64,000 bases of DNA from Anaerosporomusa subterranea (GTDB taxonomy: Bacteria; Bacillota; Negativicutes; Sporomusales; Acetonemataceae): NCBI RefSeq assembly GCF_001611555.1, contig NZ_LSGP01000020.1, positions 156,001 through 220,000 of the forward strand, read 5' to 3'. Below, piece after piece: positions 44,424 through 53,967 of the stretch (its first letter is position 1; every line of letters starts with the position of its first letter). The notes below the pieces were generated by a model. It saw only the letters and a program-made list of their open reading frames with translations, did not search any database and had not been told where the DNA came from. The position numbers were made by a program, and so were the translations under genes.

Positions 44424-45017
44424 CTGAATAAGTACGAGCGGTTAAAGCAACAAATTGCCTTCATTGTTGAGATCGACAAAATGAAGAGCATTTACCGTCA
44501 AAACTATATCACCCAGGGATCACGTAATGAGACCGACGCCGAACATTCGTGGCATTTGGCGGTCATGGCGATGCTGTTGGCGGAGCACACCGACATGGTC
44601 GTCGATCCAGTCCGAGCGCTAAAAATGGTTCTGGTCCATGACTTAGTAGAAATCGATGCAGGCGATACCTATTGTTACGATCAGCAAGGCTTGCTTGATA
44701 AAGAAGAGCGGGAAGAGAAGGCGGCTGAGCGGTTGTTTGGCATGCTGCCGCCGGATCAGGCTGATGAGTTCACAACGCTTTGGCAAGAATTCGAAGCAAG
44801 AGTTACGCCGGAGGCGCGGTTCGCCGACGCGATTGACCGGCTGCAGCCATTACTGCTGCAATATCACACTGACGGGCGGTCATGGCATGAGCATGGCATA
44901 TCCAGCAGCAAAGTGGTGGAACGGAATAAGCGGACGAAAGAGATTTCGGCAGACTTGGCAACGCTGGTTGACGAAATCATCGAAGATTCTATCAGGCAAG
45001 GTTTTCTGCCGCGATAG
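44424..45017 (+). CDS. HD-domain phosphohydrolase (YfbR-like 5'-nucleotidase)
   Basis: About 197 residues. The HD metal motif is complete: TDAEHSWHLAVMAMLL, LVHDLVEIDAGDT and ADAIDRLQPLLLQY. Such proteins dephosphorylate nucleoside monophosphates. The start is unusual. The only good ribosome site, GAGAGGAG at 44408-44415, leads to CTG 44424 (or ATC just before) rather than ATG, and TTG 44394 lies upstream of that site. Standing alone, it could be a nucleotide-salvage enzyme like the nucleotidase at 62706. Confidence 0.8.
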   Translation: MNKYERLKQQIAFIVEIDKMKSIYRQNYITQGSRNETDAEHSWHLAVMAMLLAEHTDMVVDPVRALKMVLVHDLVEIDAGDTYCYDQQGLLDKEEREEKAAERLFGMLPPDQADEFTTLWQEFEARVTPEARFADAIDRLQPLLLQYHTDGRSWHEHGISSSKVVERNKRTKEISADLATLVDEIIEDSIRQGFLPR

Positions 45018-45080
45018 CGATTAGATACGTTTTGCCACGAAGGGAACGGAGTGACACGGAGATTCTGTAGGTAGAAATGA

Positions 45081-45225
45081 TTGGCCACGAAAACGCGAAA
45101 GGCGCTGTGCGCCTGCGCTAAGGGAACCTACAACAAGAAACGATATGCGTAAGTCTTCTGCAATGAGAATGCTAACCGTCCATAGTGGCGCTAGTGGCGT
45201 TTGTGCAGCTTGTGCTACGCAATCT
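45081..45225. repeat. Family D copy 2 and family C copy
   Basis: CACGAAAACGCGAAAGGCGC and GCGCCTGCGCTAAGGGAACC (45081-45130), then TAGTGGCGCTAGTGGCGTTT near 45182. This fills most of the 45018-45258 gap. Confidence 0.55.
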
Positions 45226-45258
45226 TATTTCCCGAAGACCGTCGCACAACTGTTTTTC

Positions 45259-45549
45259 TTAACCTTCCAGCTTTGCGACTTTCACCTTTAATACCTCAAC
45301 CTCTTTCCGCAGTTCGGCGAGAGTCTTAGCCGTGTCTTGGCAAGTTGACGCTAAACACGGCGGGTCGGCCTCCGGCTGGCTGGAGACGACGGCTTGAATG
45401 ATCAGCAGGTTCTGCCCGATTCCGAGCAAGAAATTACCGAGAATTCCAAGTTGGTCAGCATTAAGCCCCTTCGACAAAAAAATGGCTAAAATTGCTGCCA
45501 GTGTAACTTGCTCATCAGGTCCCAGCGAAAAAAATGCAGACTGTTCCAT
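45259..45549 (-). CDS. Small protein with C-terminal coiled coil, unknown function
   Basis: 96 residues. The N-terminal half is moderately hydrophobic (EQVTLAAILAIFLSKGLNADQLGILGNFLLGIGQNLL). The C-terminal third, AELRKEVEVLKVKVAKLEG, is a heptad-type coiled coil. Two cysteines lie between (PPCLASTC). GTGAGG sits eight bases before ATG 45549. No family recognised. Confidence 0.6.
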   Translation of the reverse strand: MEQSAFFSLGPDEQVTLAAILAIFLSKGLNADQLGILGNFLLGIGQNLLIIQAVVSSQPEADPPCLASTCQDTAKTLAELRKEVEVLKVKVAKLEG

Positions 45550-45653
45550 TACGAGTGCCTCACACTAGTTGATTTGCGTTGCATACACGACGTAGGGTAT
45601 TCACATCATTCTATGCCATTGCAATGCCAAGGTGCGATTCGAACAACAAACAA

Positions 45654-45693
45654 AAAGAGAAAGTCTTCCGGCGCGCCGGAAGACTTTCTCTTT
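45654..45693. terminator. 40-base perfect palindromic terminator
   Basis: AAAGAGAAAGTCTTCCGGCG and its exact complement abut with no loop beyond the GGCGCGCC centre. It lies just past the peptidase stop codon on the minus strand. Confidence 0.85.
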
Positions 45694-45695
45694 GG

Positions 45696-46958
45696 TTACA
45701 GCTTGCCGCTGCCAATATCCATCAGGGTACGGGTCAACAAATACAGACGGGGGACGACGCTGTTGAGCTCAATGTATTCGTCCGGATTGTGGTCATTGCC
45801 TCCGACGATGCCGAGGCCGTCGACTGCGATAGCGCCGACGATGGCGGCGTAGTTGGCGTCAGAGCCGCCGCCCGAGCCTTCAACCTTGAGCGTCATTCCG
45901 AGCTCATCAGCATAGATCTTTTGCATGCTGGCAACGAGAGCATCGGTTTTATCATTTTTGGAGAAGGGCGGTCGTCCGCGGAACAAATCGAATTTGATTT
46001 TAGTATCAGGGATAAGTGTAGAGGCAGCAATCTTCTGGGCGTCGCTCATGATGCGGTCATACTCTTCGGGGTACATGACCCGGATATCGGCTTGCGCCCA
46101 AGCGTAGTCGGGAATAACATTGACCGGAGTTTTGGTTTTGTCGAGCAGGGTCCAGTTGACTGTGGTCATTTTCTCGGCATTGCCCAAATTAGAGAGCTGG
46201 ACAATCTGATGCGCCAGCTCGACAGTGGCGTTACGGCCTTTTTCCGGTTCAATGCCAGCGTGGGCGTTACGGCCGGATACTTCCATGGTCAGGCGGCCAA
46301 TGCCTTTTCGCCAGTTCATCACCGCATCACCAGGAATTCCCGGCTCAACCGATAAGGCGTATTTATGCAGCTTTGCTTGTTGCATGATGACTTCGCGAGA
46401 CATGAGCGAGCTTTTTTCTTCGTCCGGGTTAATGACAAACGTAATGCGATCATAATCCTGGAAATTCATCTCTTTTAATAGGCTGAGCGCATGCAGAACT
46501 AGGGTCATACCGCCTTTTTCGTCAGATACGCCTGGCCCGTAGGCTTTGTCGCCATCAATTCGGAAGGGGCGCTTCTCGGCTGTGCCGGCTGCCCAAACGG
46601 TGTCAGCGTGGGCGAGGAGCAAGGCAGTGCCTTTGCCGGTGCCGCGGAAGGTGGCAACAATGTTATAGCCTGCTTGTGGCTTAGCGACTTCTTGGTATTC
46701 AACTTCTGCTCCCAGCTCTTTCAGGCGCTCAATCAGCAGACCCTGATACTTTTTCAGGCCGGGCTCATAGGTGCTGCCGCTGTCAATGTTGACAAAAGCG
46801 GCTAGATCGGCCAATAAAGTGTCTTTTTGGACAACACACTTTTCATAGAGGGCATCATTGCGGGCAGCTTGCGCCTGCGGTAAGATACTGCAAATGAGAA
46901 ATAGGATGGTTAATGTGACTGCCAGCGATTTTGCGAGTCTGCCGGAATACCGTGTCAT
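45696..46958 (-). CDS. Secreted M20 peptidase (glutamate carboxypeptidase-like)
   Basis: 420 residues. A signal peptide ending near AQA (about residue 31) precedes an M20A dinuclear zinc hydrolase: LLAHADTVW (metal His and catalytic Asp), GPGVSDEKGG, NPDEEKSS and the late metal His in GGNDHNPDE. A dimerisation lid is inserted around GRNAHAGIEPEKGRNA. It resembles carboxypeptidase G2-type enzymes that release C-terminal glutamate. ATG 46958 follows AAAGGAG. Confidence 0.9.
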   Translation of the reverse strand: MTRYSGRLAKSLAVTLTILFLICSILPQAQAARNDALYEKCVVQKDTLLADLAAFVNIDSGSTYEPGLKKYQGLLIERLKELGAEVEYQEVAKPQAGYNIVATFRGTGKGTALLLAHADTVWAAGTAEKRPFRIDGDKAYGPGVSDEKGGMTLVLHALSLLKEMNFQDYDRITFVINPDEEKSSLMSREVIMQQAKLHKYALSVEPGIPGDAVMNWRKGIGRLTMEVSGRNAHAGIEPEKGRNATVELAHQIVQLSNLGNAEKMTTVNWTLLDKTKTPVNVIPDYAWAQADIRVMYPEEYDRIMSDAQKIAASTLIPDTKIKFDLFRGRPPFSKNDKTDALVASMQKIYADELGMTLKVEGSGGGSDANYAAIVGAIAVDGLGIVGGNDHNPDEYIELNSVVPRLYLLTRTLMDIGSGKL

Positions 46959-47124
46959 TAACAACACTCCTTTTTGTGCTGCATGATTGCAGCCTGTTTC
47001 AATAACTATTTTCTGTAATTAAAAGGAAAATCCTCCCGGACGAATGTAAATTCGCGCTTTACGGAGGACCGATTATAGAAAAGGCTTATTAAGTGTGTTT
47101 CAAAAACACGCAACCATAGAAATG

Positions 47125-47246
47125 GAGGCTGTTAGAAAATGTCCAGATGCTAGGCGTGACGAGGATTACGCCGCGCCGCGTACGCGGGGTACGCAAGCAA
47201 GTAACCGCAGGAGCAACAACGCAGATGGGCGTTTTGTAACAGCCTC
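47125..47246. repeat. Dispersed repeat family B, copy 3, with perfect terminal inverted repeats
   Basis: GAGGCTGTTA at 47125-47134 and TAACAGCCTC at 47237-47246 are perfect 10-bp inverted ends. Inside are GTCCAGATGCTAGGCG and CAACAACGCAGATGGGCG, shared with the copy at 13967. Confidence 0.78.
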
Positions 47247-47247
47247 A

Positions 47248-47562
47248 TTATAACTTTATCGAAACCTGGAGAAAGTCATGCTCCTGGCAAGAGTATTCAC
47301 GACAGGCACTAGGACGTCTAGACCAGATGGAACAGCCTGTGGACGTCAAGTAATAGCATTCACCGTTTTCTCGTTTTGCCAAAAAGGCAAGGGCGTCAGG
47401 ATCGATGCTTTGCGAATAGTCCTCATGGTTTTTAAGACGTAGGCGCTCTGATGGGCTAAGATAGACCAGGAACTCTTTGCAGCAGTCTTTGTTCTTGCAA
47501 CTGGTACATGCCTCAACGATCACATCAGTACAGGCAGGCTCTTGATCGGCAGATTTGCTCAT
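47248..47562 (-). CDS. YkgJ-type cysteine-cluster protein
   Basis: 104 residues with a CxxCxxxxCC-type start (CTSCKNKDCC), then CYYLTSTGCSIWSRRPSACREYSC. This is the pattern of the YkgJ/Fe-S or zinc-chelating family of unknown function. GGAGG lies eight bases before ATG 47562. The end of the gene abuts the family B repeat. Confidence 0.8.
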   Translation of the reverse strand: MSKSADQEPACTDVIVEACTSCKNKDCCKEFLVYLSPSERLRLKNHEDYSQSIDPDALAFLAKRENGECYYLTSTGCSIWSRRPSACREYSCQEHDFLQVSIKL

Positions 47563-47761
47563 TCAACAGGCCTCCATTCGATGTTGCTTGTGTAAAGGGA
47601 CTTTCAACTGTATGTAATATCGTTCTCTGTTCCGCGCTGGTATCCTTTTCCATTGCGAAAGTCTTTTCTTCCTGGCGGCAGTGCTGCTCTTAAGGAAGGG
47701 TTGCTCACAGTCTTTGGCGAAGTTAAGAAAGAATCTTGATAGACGATAGGAGTGTAATATT

Positions 47762-48913
47762 TTGCGCTTTCTTCATACATCTGACTGGCATTTAGGACGC
47801 ATCTTTCATGGCGTCCATTTGACCGAGGATCAGGCAGTTGTCCTGGATCAGTTCGTGAACTTGGTCGGTGATAGCAAACCAGACGCAGTGGTCATCGCTG
47901 GCGATGTGTTCGACCGGGCGGTACCACCGCCGGAAGCAGTGCAGCTGCTCGACGAAACGCTGTCGCGGATTCTGCTCGACTACCAGATACCTGTGATCAT
48001 GATCGCCGGTAATCACGACAGCCCGGAACGGCTGGGGTTTGGCAATCGCCTGTTGTCCCGCCAAGGGCTTCATGTGGTTGGCCCGCTGGCATCGATGAAC
48101 GATCCCGTAGTGATCAATGATGCGGCCGGGCCGGTGTACTTCTTGCCTATGCCGTATGCCGAATCGGCTGTCGTGCGCTCACTGCTGGATGAAAATGCGG
48201 CTGATTGCGAGCGGGCGATGCAGGCGCAGATCAATCATGTTTTGCGGCAGGTCCCGGCTGACGCGAGGACGGTAGCGATTGCTCACTCGTTCATCAGCGG
48301 TGGAGAATCAAGCGAGTCAGAGCGGTTTCTTTCGGTCGGTGGGGTAGAAACGGTGACGGCAGGGGTATTTTCGCGTTTCAACTATACTGCGCTTGGGCAT
48401 CTGCATAAACCGCAGACAGTGGGCAAGCCAAATATTCGCTATTCGGGTTCGCTGCTAAAATACTCGTTTTCAGAGTCGGATCATGAGAAGGGGCTATACC
48501 TAGTCGACATCAATCAGCAAGGCGAGGTTTCAACAGAAAGAATCAAGCTGGCTCCCAGAAGAGATGTACGCTGTGTGGAGGGGATGCTGGAAGATTTCTT
48601 GAAGAGACCGAAGTTAGGTGAGTCGGTTGAAGATTATCTACAGATTACTCTGCAGGATGATGGGCCGGTACTGGATCCGATGGGCCGTCTGCGGGCGATC
48701 TATCCGAATGTGCTGGAAATCCAGCGAACTCAGTTGAACGCCACTGGTGAGCTGCGTGGTCCGGTTGCCGACCATCGCCGCCTGACTGATCATGATCTGT
48801 TTGCCTCATTTTTTGAGCAAGTTACAGGGGTTAAACTGAACAGCGAGCAGGAGGCTGGCTTTGCCGCTGCTCTTGAGGAAGTTTATCGAGACCGCCGGGA
48901 GGTGGCAGGATGA
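47762..48913 (+). CDS. sbcD: Exonuclease subunit SbcD
   Basis: 383 residues, the Mre11-like metallophosphatase nuclease that with SbcC trims hairpins and blocked DNA ends. Motifs in order are SDWHLGR, VIAGDVFDR, AGNHDSPERL, and GHLHKPQ, followed by a capping domain. Start TTG 47762 follows TAGGAGTG. The stop overlaps the sbcC start by four bases. Confidence 0.96.
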   Translation: MRFLHTSDWHLGRIFHGVHLTEDQAVVLDQFVNLVGDSKPDAVVIAGDVFDRAVPPPEAVQLLDETLSRILLDYQIPVIMIAGNHDSPERLGFGNRLLSRQGLHVVGPLASMNDPVVINDAAGPVYFLPMPYAESAVVRSLLDENAADCERAMQAQINHVLRQVPADARTVAIAHSFISGGESSESERFLSVGGVETVTAGVFSRFNYTALGHLHKPQTVGKPNIRYSGSLLKYSFSESDHEKGLYLVDINQQGEVSTERIKLAPRRDVRCVEGMLEDFLKRPKLGESVEDYLQITLQDDGPVLDPMGRLRAIYPNVLEIQRTQLNATGELRGPVADHRRLTDHDLFASFFEQVTGVKLNSEQEAGFAAALEEVYRDRREVAG

Positions 48914-51900
48914 AGCCAGTCACTTTAACTATGCATGCTTTCGGTCCATATGCCGACAAACAGGAACTCGACTTTCGCGAACTGCAAGACCGCTCATTTT
49001 TTCTGATTCATGGACCAACCGGCTCTGGCAAAACCACGATTTTGGATGCGATGTGCTACGCCTTGTATGGCGATACCAGCGGCGCGGTTCGCGACGGCAA
49101 AGCGATGCGCAGCGATCACGCCAGTGAGGATCAGCTTACCCAGGTCTGCTTTGACTTTGCTATTGGCGAGGCGATTTATCGGGTGGAGCGCCGACCGGAG
49201 CAAGAACGTCCCAAGAAGAGTGGTCAGGGAAAAACTAAGGTCAAACCGGAAGCCACGCTATGGCGCTTGGTCGGCGACCAGGAAGAGGTGCTGGAAACCG
49301 GATGGGAAGCAGTGACTCGTTATGTGGAGCGGCTGCTAGGCTTCAAGAGCAGTCAATTCCGTCAGGTAGTGCTGCTGCCACAGGGAGATTTTCGCCGACT
49401 ATTGACGGCAAATTCCGCAGAACGCCAGGAAATTATGCAGACTCTGTTTAAAACTGAGCTGTTTCAAATTATTGAGGAAAAGCTCAAGAGTAAAGCCCAA
49501 GAGCTGAAGCAACAGTATGACGTCTCGAGCCAAGAAGCGAACTGGGTTCTCAAAGAAGCGGCGGCCGGCTCCGGCGAAGAGCTGAGCTTACGGCTGAATG
49601 CCGATCGCGAGCAGGCGATTCGCTTGTCTGCCGCATTGGGACAAGCCGACCAAGAGCTTAAACAGGCCCGGGAAAAGCTGACACAAGGCCAGATGCTGCA
49701 AGCCAAGTTTGCCGAGGCGGCGGCTGCCGCGCAGGCGTTGCAAGGCCTGGAGGAAAAGCTGCCGCAGGTTAGCCAACAACGTGAAGAATTGGCAAATGGA
49801 CTCAAGGCGGCGGCGCTTATCGACGCCGAGCGGGCTGTGGCTATATTGGCCGCTGATGTCGAGAAAGGAAAGTCAGATGTTGCCCATATAAGTGAGAAGT
49901 TCGAGCTGGCGGTAAGCCGGCAAACGGAAGCGGCCCGTCAGCTGGCGGAAGAAGTTGGCCGTGAATCGGTGAGGGAAGAAGCAATTCGCCAAATTCAATA
50001 TCTAAGCGATGTAGAAATAAAAGCCGCTGAACTGCAACAAGCCGAGACGGCGGTAGGACAGGCCAGACTGCTGGCAGAACAGGCTGCAGCCAATAAAAAC
50101 AAAACCAGTCTGCTGCTAAAAAATTCTCAGGAAGAAACAACCGCTAAGACTGGTCAATATCAACAGGCTTTGAGAATTGCAGCAGAAGCACAAGGCAGAA
50201 GTCTGGCGGTCGAAGAAGCCGAACGGAAGATTACCCGCCGTAAGCTGCTTGAGGTGGCGCGCGGTGAACTGACTGTAGCGCAAACTCAGGCAAATGCTCT
50301 GGCCGAGCGTTTGCGCGCAGAAGATGCTGCATTGCTAGCAGCTAAGCAGCAACTTACTGTGCTGCAAGAAGCATGGGAGAACGGACAGGCCGCCATCCTT
50401 GCTGCGTCGATTACCGAAGGTGCCGCTTGTCCTGTATGCGGTTCTCTGCACCACCCCGATAAAGCGCAAAGCCGCGGGCCGCTACCAGACAGCCAGGTGA
50501 TCAAAGACAGGCAGAGTCAATTGCAGCGAGCAGAAGCCAGCCGGGAAAAGCTGCGTCAGCAAAGCGCTAAAGCGGATAGCGAGCGAGACTTGCTGGCCAG
50601 TCGGGTTAGTGATTTGGCGCAAGAGCTACAGGATGCCGCCGATACGGGATTGGCGCAGCTTACTGCCACACTGCAGCAGGCGCGTGAACGCTATCAGCAG
50701 GCAGTCATTGCCGAGCGGGATAGTAAGACGCTGGCTTCGCGCTTGGAACAACTGACCGAAATGCAGAAAAACGCAGCCGAGGCGCTCGAACGCCTTGACA
50801 GTGAGCAACGCGAGGCTGAGGGTAGGCTAAAGGCTGCCGAGACAGTGGTTGCTGAACGGCAAGCGGCCGTGCCACTCCAGTTCCGTGATGTTGAACTGGT
50901 GAAAAGGGCGCAATTTGCCGCCGCAAACCAGCATAAACAGCTGAAAAATGCCTTTGAGCAGGCGCAAAAAGAGGCAGAACAAGCCAATCGAACAGTTGCC
51001 CAACTAGAGACTGCGCGCTCAGCCGCTCAGTCGGCGCTGGCGACTCTTTCGACCCGGTTGATTTCGGAAAGTAAAAGTCTGTTTGAGCGCGTTACGGCTG
51101 CAGGATTTGCTACGATGGCAGATTTTCAACAAGCCAAGCGGCAACCTGACCGCCTGAACCAACTGGAGCAACAGATTAGCATGTTCGATAAGCAGCTTGC
51201 CGCCGCTCGGGAGCGCAACAACCGCGCCCAAGTCGCAGTTGAACAGCTGAATCCGCCTGATCTGGCGGGATTACAGAGTGGAATTGAGTCTGCCAAAGCC
51301 GCCTATGAAACAGCCCTGGCTGAGCACACGAGCCTAGCCGGGCAAGTTAAGCAGACCGAACAATGGTTGCGACGTCTGCAAGAACTACAGCAAGTCTTAA
51401 ACCAGTTGGAAGCCCGCTATGCTGTTTTTGGCCGCCTGTCTGAAGTCGCCAATGGCAAAAACGAATTCGGTCTAACCTTTCAGCGCTTCGTACTCGGCGC
51501 TCTCCTTGATGATGTTGCCATCGCCGCCAACGAACGGTTGAAGACGATGAGCCGGAGCCGCTACCAACTGCAGCGCACCATGGACCGAGCGCGCCGGAAT
51601 TCTGCCGGCGGCTTGGAGCTAGAGGTGTTTGACAACTATACCGGCGTTGCCCGCCCGGTCACTACCCTCAGCGGCGGCGAGACGTTCCTGGCCTCTCTGT
51701 CGCTGGCACTGGGGCTGGCTGACGTCGTCCAGTCCTATGCTGGCGGGATCCACCTTGATGCGATCTTCGTCGATGAAGGCTTCGGCACTCTCGACCCCGA
51801 GACGCTGGAGTTCGCTCTACAAGCGCTGATCGCTCTGCAGCAAGGCGGACGTCTGGTCGGTATCATCTCCCATGTGCCGGAGTTGAAGGACCGAATTGAC

Positions 51901-51960
51901 GCCCGGTTGGAGATTGCAGTTTCGGCGAAAGGCAGTACCGCAGTATTTAGAGTGAGCTGA
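48910..51960 (+). CDS. sbcC: Exonuclease subunit SbcC
   Basis: 1016 residues, Rad50-like SMC-family ATPase. Walker A GPTGSGKTTILD near residue 37 is followed by two very long Gln/Ala/Glu-rich coiled coils separated by the zinc hook CPVCG near residue 508. The C-terminal half has signature LSGGETFLASLSLALGLAD and Walker B AIFVDEGFGTLD. The ATGA junction with sbcD indicates coupled translation. Confidence 0.96.
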   Translation: MKPVTLTMHAFGPYADKQELDFRELQDRSFFLIHGPTGSGKTTILDAMCYALYGDTSGAVRDGKAMRSDHASEDQLTQVCFDFAIGEAIYRVERRPEQERPKKSGQGKTKVKPEATLWRLVGDQEEVLETGWEAVTRYVERLLGFKSSQFRQVVLLPQGDFRRLLTANSAERQEIMQTLFKTELFQIIEEKLKSKAQELKQQYDVSSQEANWVLKEAAAGSGEELSLRLNADREQAIRLSAALGQADQELKQAREKLTQGQMLQAKFAEAAAAAQALQGLEEKLPQVSQQREELANGLKAAALIDAERAVAILAADVEKGKSDVAHISEKFELAVSRQTEAARQLAEEVGRESVREEAIRQIQYLSDVEIKAAELQQAETAVGQARLLAEQAAANKNKTSLLLKNSQEETTAKTGQYQQALRIAAEAQGRSLAVEEAERKITRRKLLEVARGELTVAQTQANALAERLRAEDAALLAAKQQLTVLQEAWENGQAAILAASITEGAACPVCGSLHHPDKAQSRGPLPDSQVIKDRQSQLQRAEASREKLRQQSAKADSERDLLASRVSDLAQELQDAADTGLAQLTATLQQARERYQQAVIAERDSKTLASRLEQLTEMQKNAAEALERLDSEQREAEGRLKAAETVVAERQAAVPLQFRDVELVKRAQFAAANQHKQLKNAFEQAQKEAEQANRTVAQLETARSAAQSALATLSTRLISESKSLFERVTAAGFATMADFQQAKRQPDRLNQLEQQISMFDKQLAAARERNNRAQVAVEQLNPPDLAGLQSGIESAKAAYETALAEHTSLAGQVKQTEQWLRRLQELQQVLNQLEARYAVFGRLSEVANGKNEFGLTFQRFVLGALLDDVAIAANERLKTMSRSRYQLQRTMDRARRNSAGGLELEVFDNYTGVARPVTTLSGGETFLASLSLALGLADVVQSYAGGIHLDAIFVDEGFGTLDPETLEFALQALIALQQGGRLVGIISHVPELKDRIDARLEIAVSAKGSTAVFRVS

Positions 51961-52062
51961 CAGGGGTGCGTCTTGGTCGCAGAAGTAATCGGGGGGCGCA
52001 GTGCGTAAAGGATATTTGCCGCGTTAGGCATGAATAAACTACGCTATTTCGGAGGTCTTGCC

Positions 52063-53748
52063 ATGCTGACAGTAAACGAGGCCCTGCAAACGGCCGCCTT
52101 GGCGGATTGCGTCCTTGTCGGCGGCTTGGGCGGCGGGAACAGGCCAATCGAGTCATTAAATCAGATGGATGTTCCGGACGTCGTCGATTGGGTAGCGCCC
52201 AATCAAATGATTCTTACAACCGGATACTTTATCCGCAATAATGTGAATGAGCAAAAACAATTGCTGACAGACCTCAACGACAGAGGCTGCGCGGGGTTAG
52301 CAATTAAAGTCAAACGCTTTTTTCGCACCATCCCGCAAGACATGATCGATCTTGCCAATCAGCTGCAGTTTCCGCTTATTGAGATCCCCGCCGATAAGAA
52401 CATTTCTATCGTTATGAATGAATTAATGGGGGAGATTGTCAATAAACAAGCAGCGCTATTAAAACACGCCTATGACGTGCATAATTGCTTTACTACAGCC
52501 GTCTTAAAAGGCGGCACGTTGCAGAATATCTCCGATTTGCTGGTTTCATTTGTACAAAATAGTGTTGTTATCTGTGATGATAGTTGGAATATACTCTGCC
52601 AGTCTCAGTCGAAGCAATCGGTAATCGCATTACCTACAATTCTCGATGAAATCAATTTGGAGGATTTCGTCAAGACAACACGGGCAGGAGATGCTCAGCC
52701 CGGCCATCAAGCTTCCAGCGCACACGTTAACGGCAAACACATTGCGATGGAGTCTTTTCCGGTTATTCATGATATGCGTTTAATGGGCTACATATTTATT
52801 ATTAATACCATGCAAACGGCGGGAGTATCGGATCGGGCGGCAATTGAGCAGGCCGCCATGGTTGTTGGGCTCGAATTGCTAAAGAGAAAGATACAACGGG
52901 AAATGCAACAAAATCTGCGAGCGGACTTTTTCAACGACTATCTGGGCGGCAATATTAAGTCGAAAGCGGTGCTGGAGCGCCGTGGCGCCCAATTTGGCAT
53001 CAACGCTGATGAAAAATATTTGTGTTTGGTCTTTGGGATAGATCACTTTAATCATATTTTTCTTAATACGTTCTCGGGAAACGAAACATCTGTACAAAAA
53101 TTGAAAAAAGAAATCACTCACATTGCCGACAATGTGATCGAACAAGCAGGTTTATCAATATCCAGTTTTAGTAAAAGCGACCAAATCGTACTGCTGCTGC
53201 CGTATTCAATGTTTGCCGCCAACGCTAAAGACACTATTACTGAGATTGTGGATTCAATCAAATGTGAGATTAAACAAAGTTGCGCTCCGTGGCTGACTGT
53301 GTCCGCGGGAATCGGCCTGGCGGGTTCGGCAATCAATGTGTCAAAGAGTTACAACTCGGCACTGGAGGCAATGCGCATTGGCCGCGGTTCATCGAGTGTG
53401 ACAAGAGATGGAATATATTATTTTGAAGACTACATTATCGAGTATTTGCTGGCTGACGCAGATTGGAGCAAATACGAATTCTTGTACAAAGATACTCTTG
53501 GGCAGCTAGAAGATTTCGACCGGAAAAATGCCAAAATGGAGTTGGTTAAAACACTCCGGACATTTTTCGACAATGGCTTCAATCTTTCCAATACCGCGCA
53601 GATTCTATATATCCATCGGAATACCCTAACCTATCGGATGGATAAGATTCGCGAAATCATTAATCTTGACTTAGCTAACAATAATGTCCGGATGTTTCTC
53701 CTGCTAATGATGAAAATGAAAAAAGTAATGGATAATCGCGAGACGTAA
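52063..53748 (+). CDS. PucR-family transcriptional regulator
   Basis: 561 residues. An N-terminal PucR ligand domain (about 1-125) is followed by a central GAF/GGDEF-like region and the C-terminal helix-turn-helix FDNGFNLSNTAQILYIHRNTLTYRMDKIREI. PucR proteins activate purine and allantoin catabolism genes. It sits directly upstream of the fdrA-arcC cluster in the same direction, so it is its probable regulator. ATG 52063 is chosen for the TCGGAGG seven bases before it. Confidence 0.9.
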   Translation: MLTVNEALQTAALADCVLVGGLGGGNRPIESLNQMDVPDVVDWVAPNQMILTTGYFIRNNVNEQKQLLTDLNDRGCAGLAIKVKRFFRTIPQDMIDLANQLQFPLIEIPADKNISIVMNELMGEIVNKQAALLKHAYDVHNCFTTAVLKGGTLQNISDLLVSFVQNSVVICDDSWNILCQSQSKQSVIALPTILDEINLEDFVKTTRAGDAQPGHQASSAHVNGKHIAMESFPVIHDMRLMGYIFIINTMQTAGVSDRAAIEQAAMVVGLELLKRKIQREMQQNLRADFFNDYLGGNIKSKAVLERRGAQFGINADEKYLCLVFGIDHFNHIFLNTFSGNETSVQKLKKEITHIADNVIEQAGLSISSFSKSDQIVLLLPYSMFAANAKDTITEIVDSIKCEIKQSCAPWLTVSAGIGLAGSAINVSKSYNSALEAMRIGRGSSSVTRDGIYYFEDYIIEYLLADADWSKYEFLYKDTLGQLEDFDRKNAKMELVKTLRTFFDNGFNLSNTAQILYIHRNTLTYRMDKIREIINLDLANNNVRMFLLLMMKMKKVMDNRET

Positions 53749-53753
53749 ATGCG

Positions 53754-53795
53754 AAGAAAGACCGTGATCCACTTAAGTGGATCACGGTCTTTCTT
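53754..53795 (+). terminator. 42-base palindromic terminator after the PucR gene
   Basis: AAGAAAGACCGTGATCCACTT and its exact complement. It isolates the regulator from the catabolic operon. Confidence 0.9.
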
Positions 53796-53803
53796 CATTT
53801 TTA

Positions 53804-53850
53804 GCACAATGCATAAAAAAGGTTTTTGGATTCAACAAGTATGCACAATG
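53804..53850 (+). promoter_or_regulatory. Pair of GCACAATG boxes upstream of fdrA
   Basis: GCACAATG at 53804-53811 and again at 53843-53850 in direct orientation. The position between regulator and operon suggests activator sites. No clear sigma-A promoter is visible. Confidence 0.3.
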
Positions 53851-53967
53851 ACGACTGGCGCAAGTTAATGATATAGTTTTATTGAGAGATAATAGAAAAA
53901 ATATTTCAACAACTTATGTCGGGGCAAATGCCGATTAATGTTGGGAAATACACCAGGAGGGATTCTA

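Noticed and set aside
45579-46355. 258-residue plus-strand frame opposite the M20 peptidase
   Set aside because: It is antisense to a gene with complete catalytic motifs and crosses the palindromic terminator.
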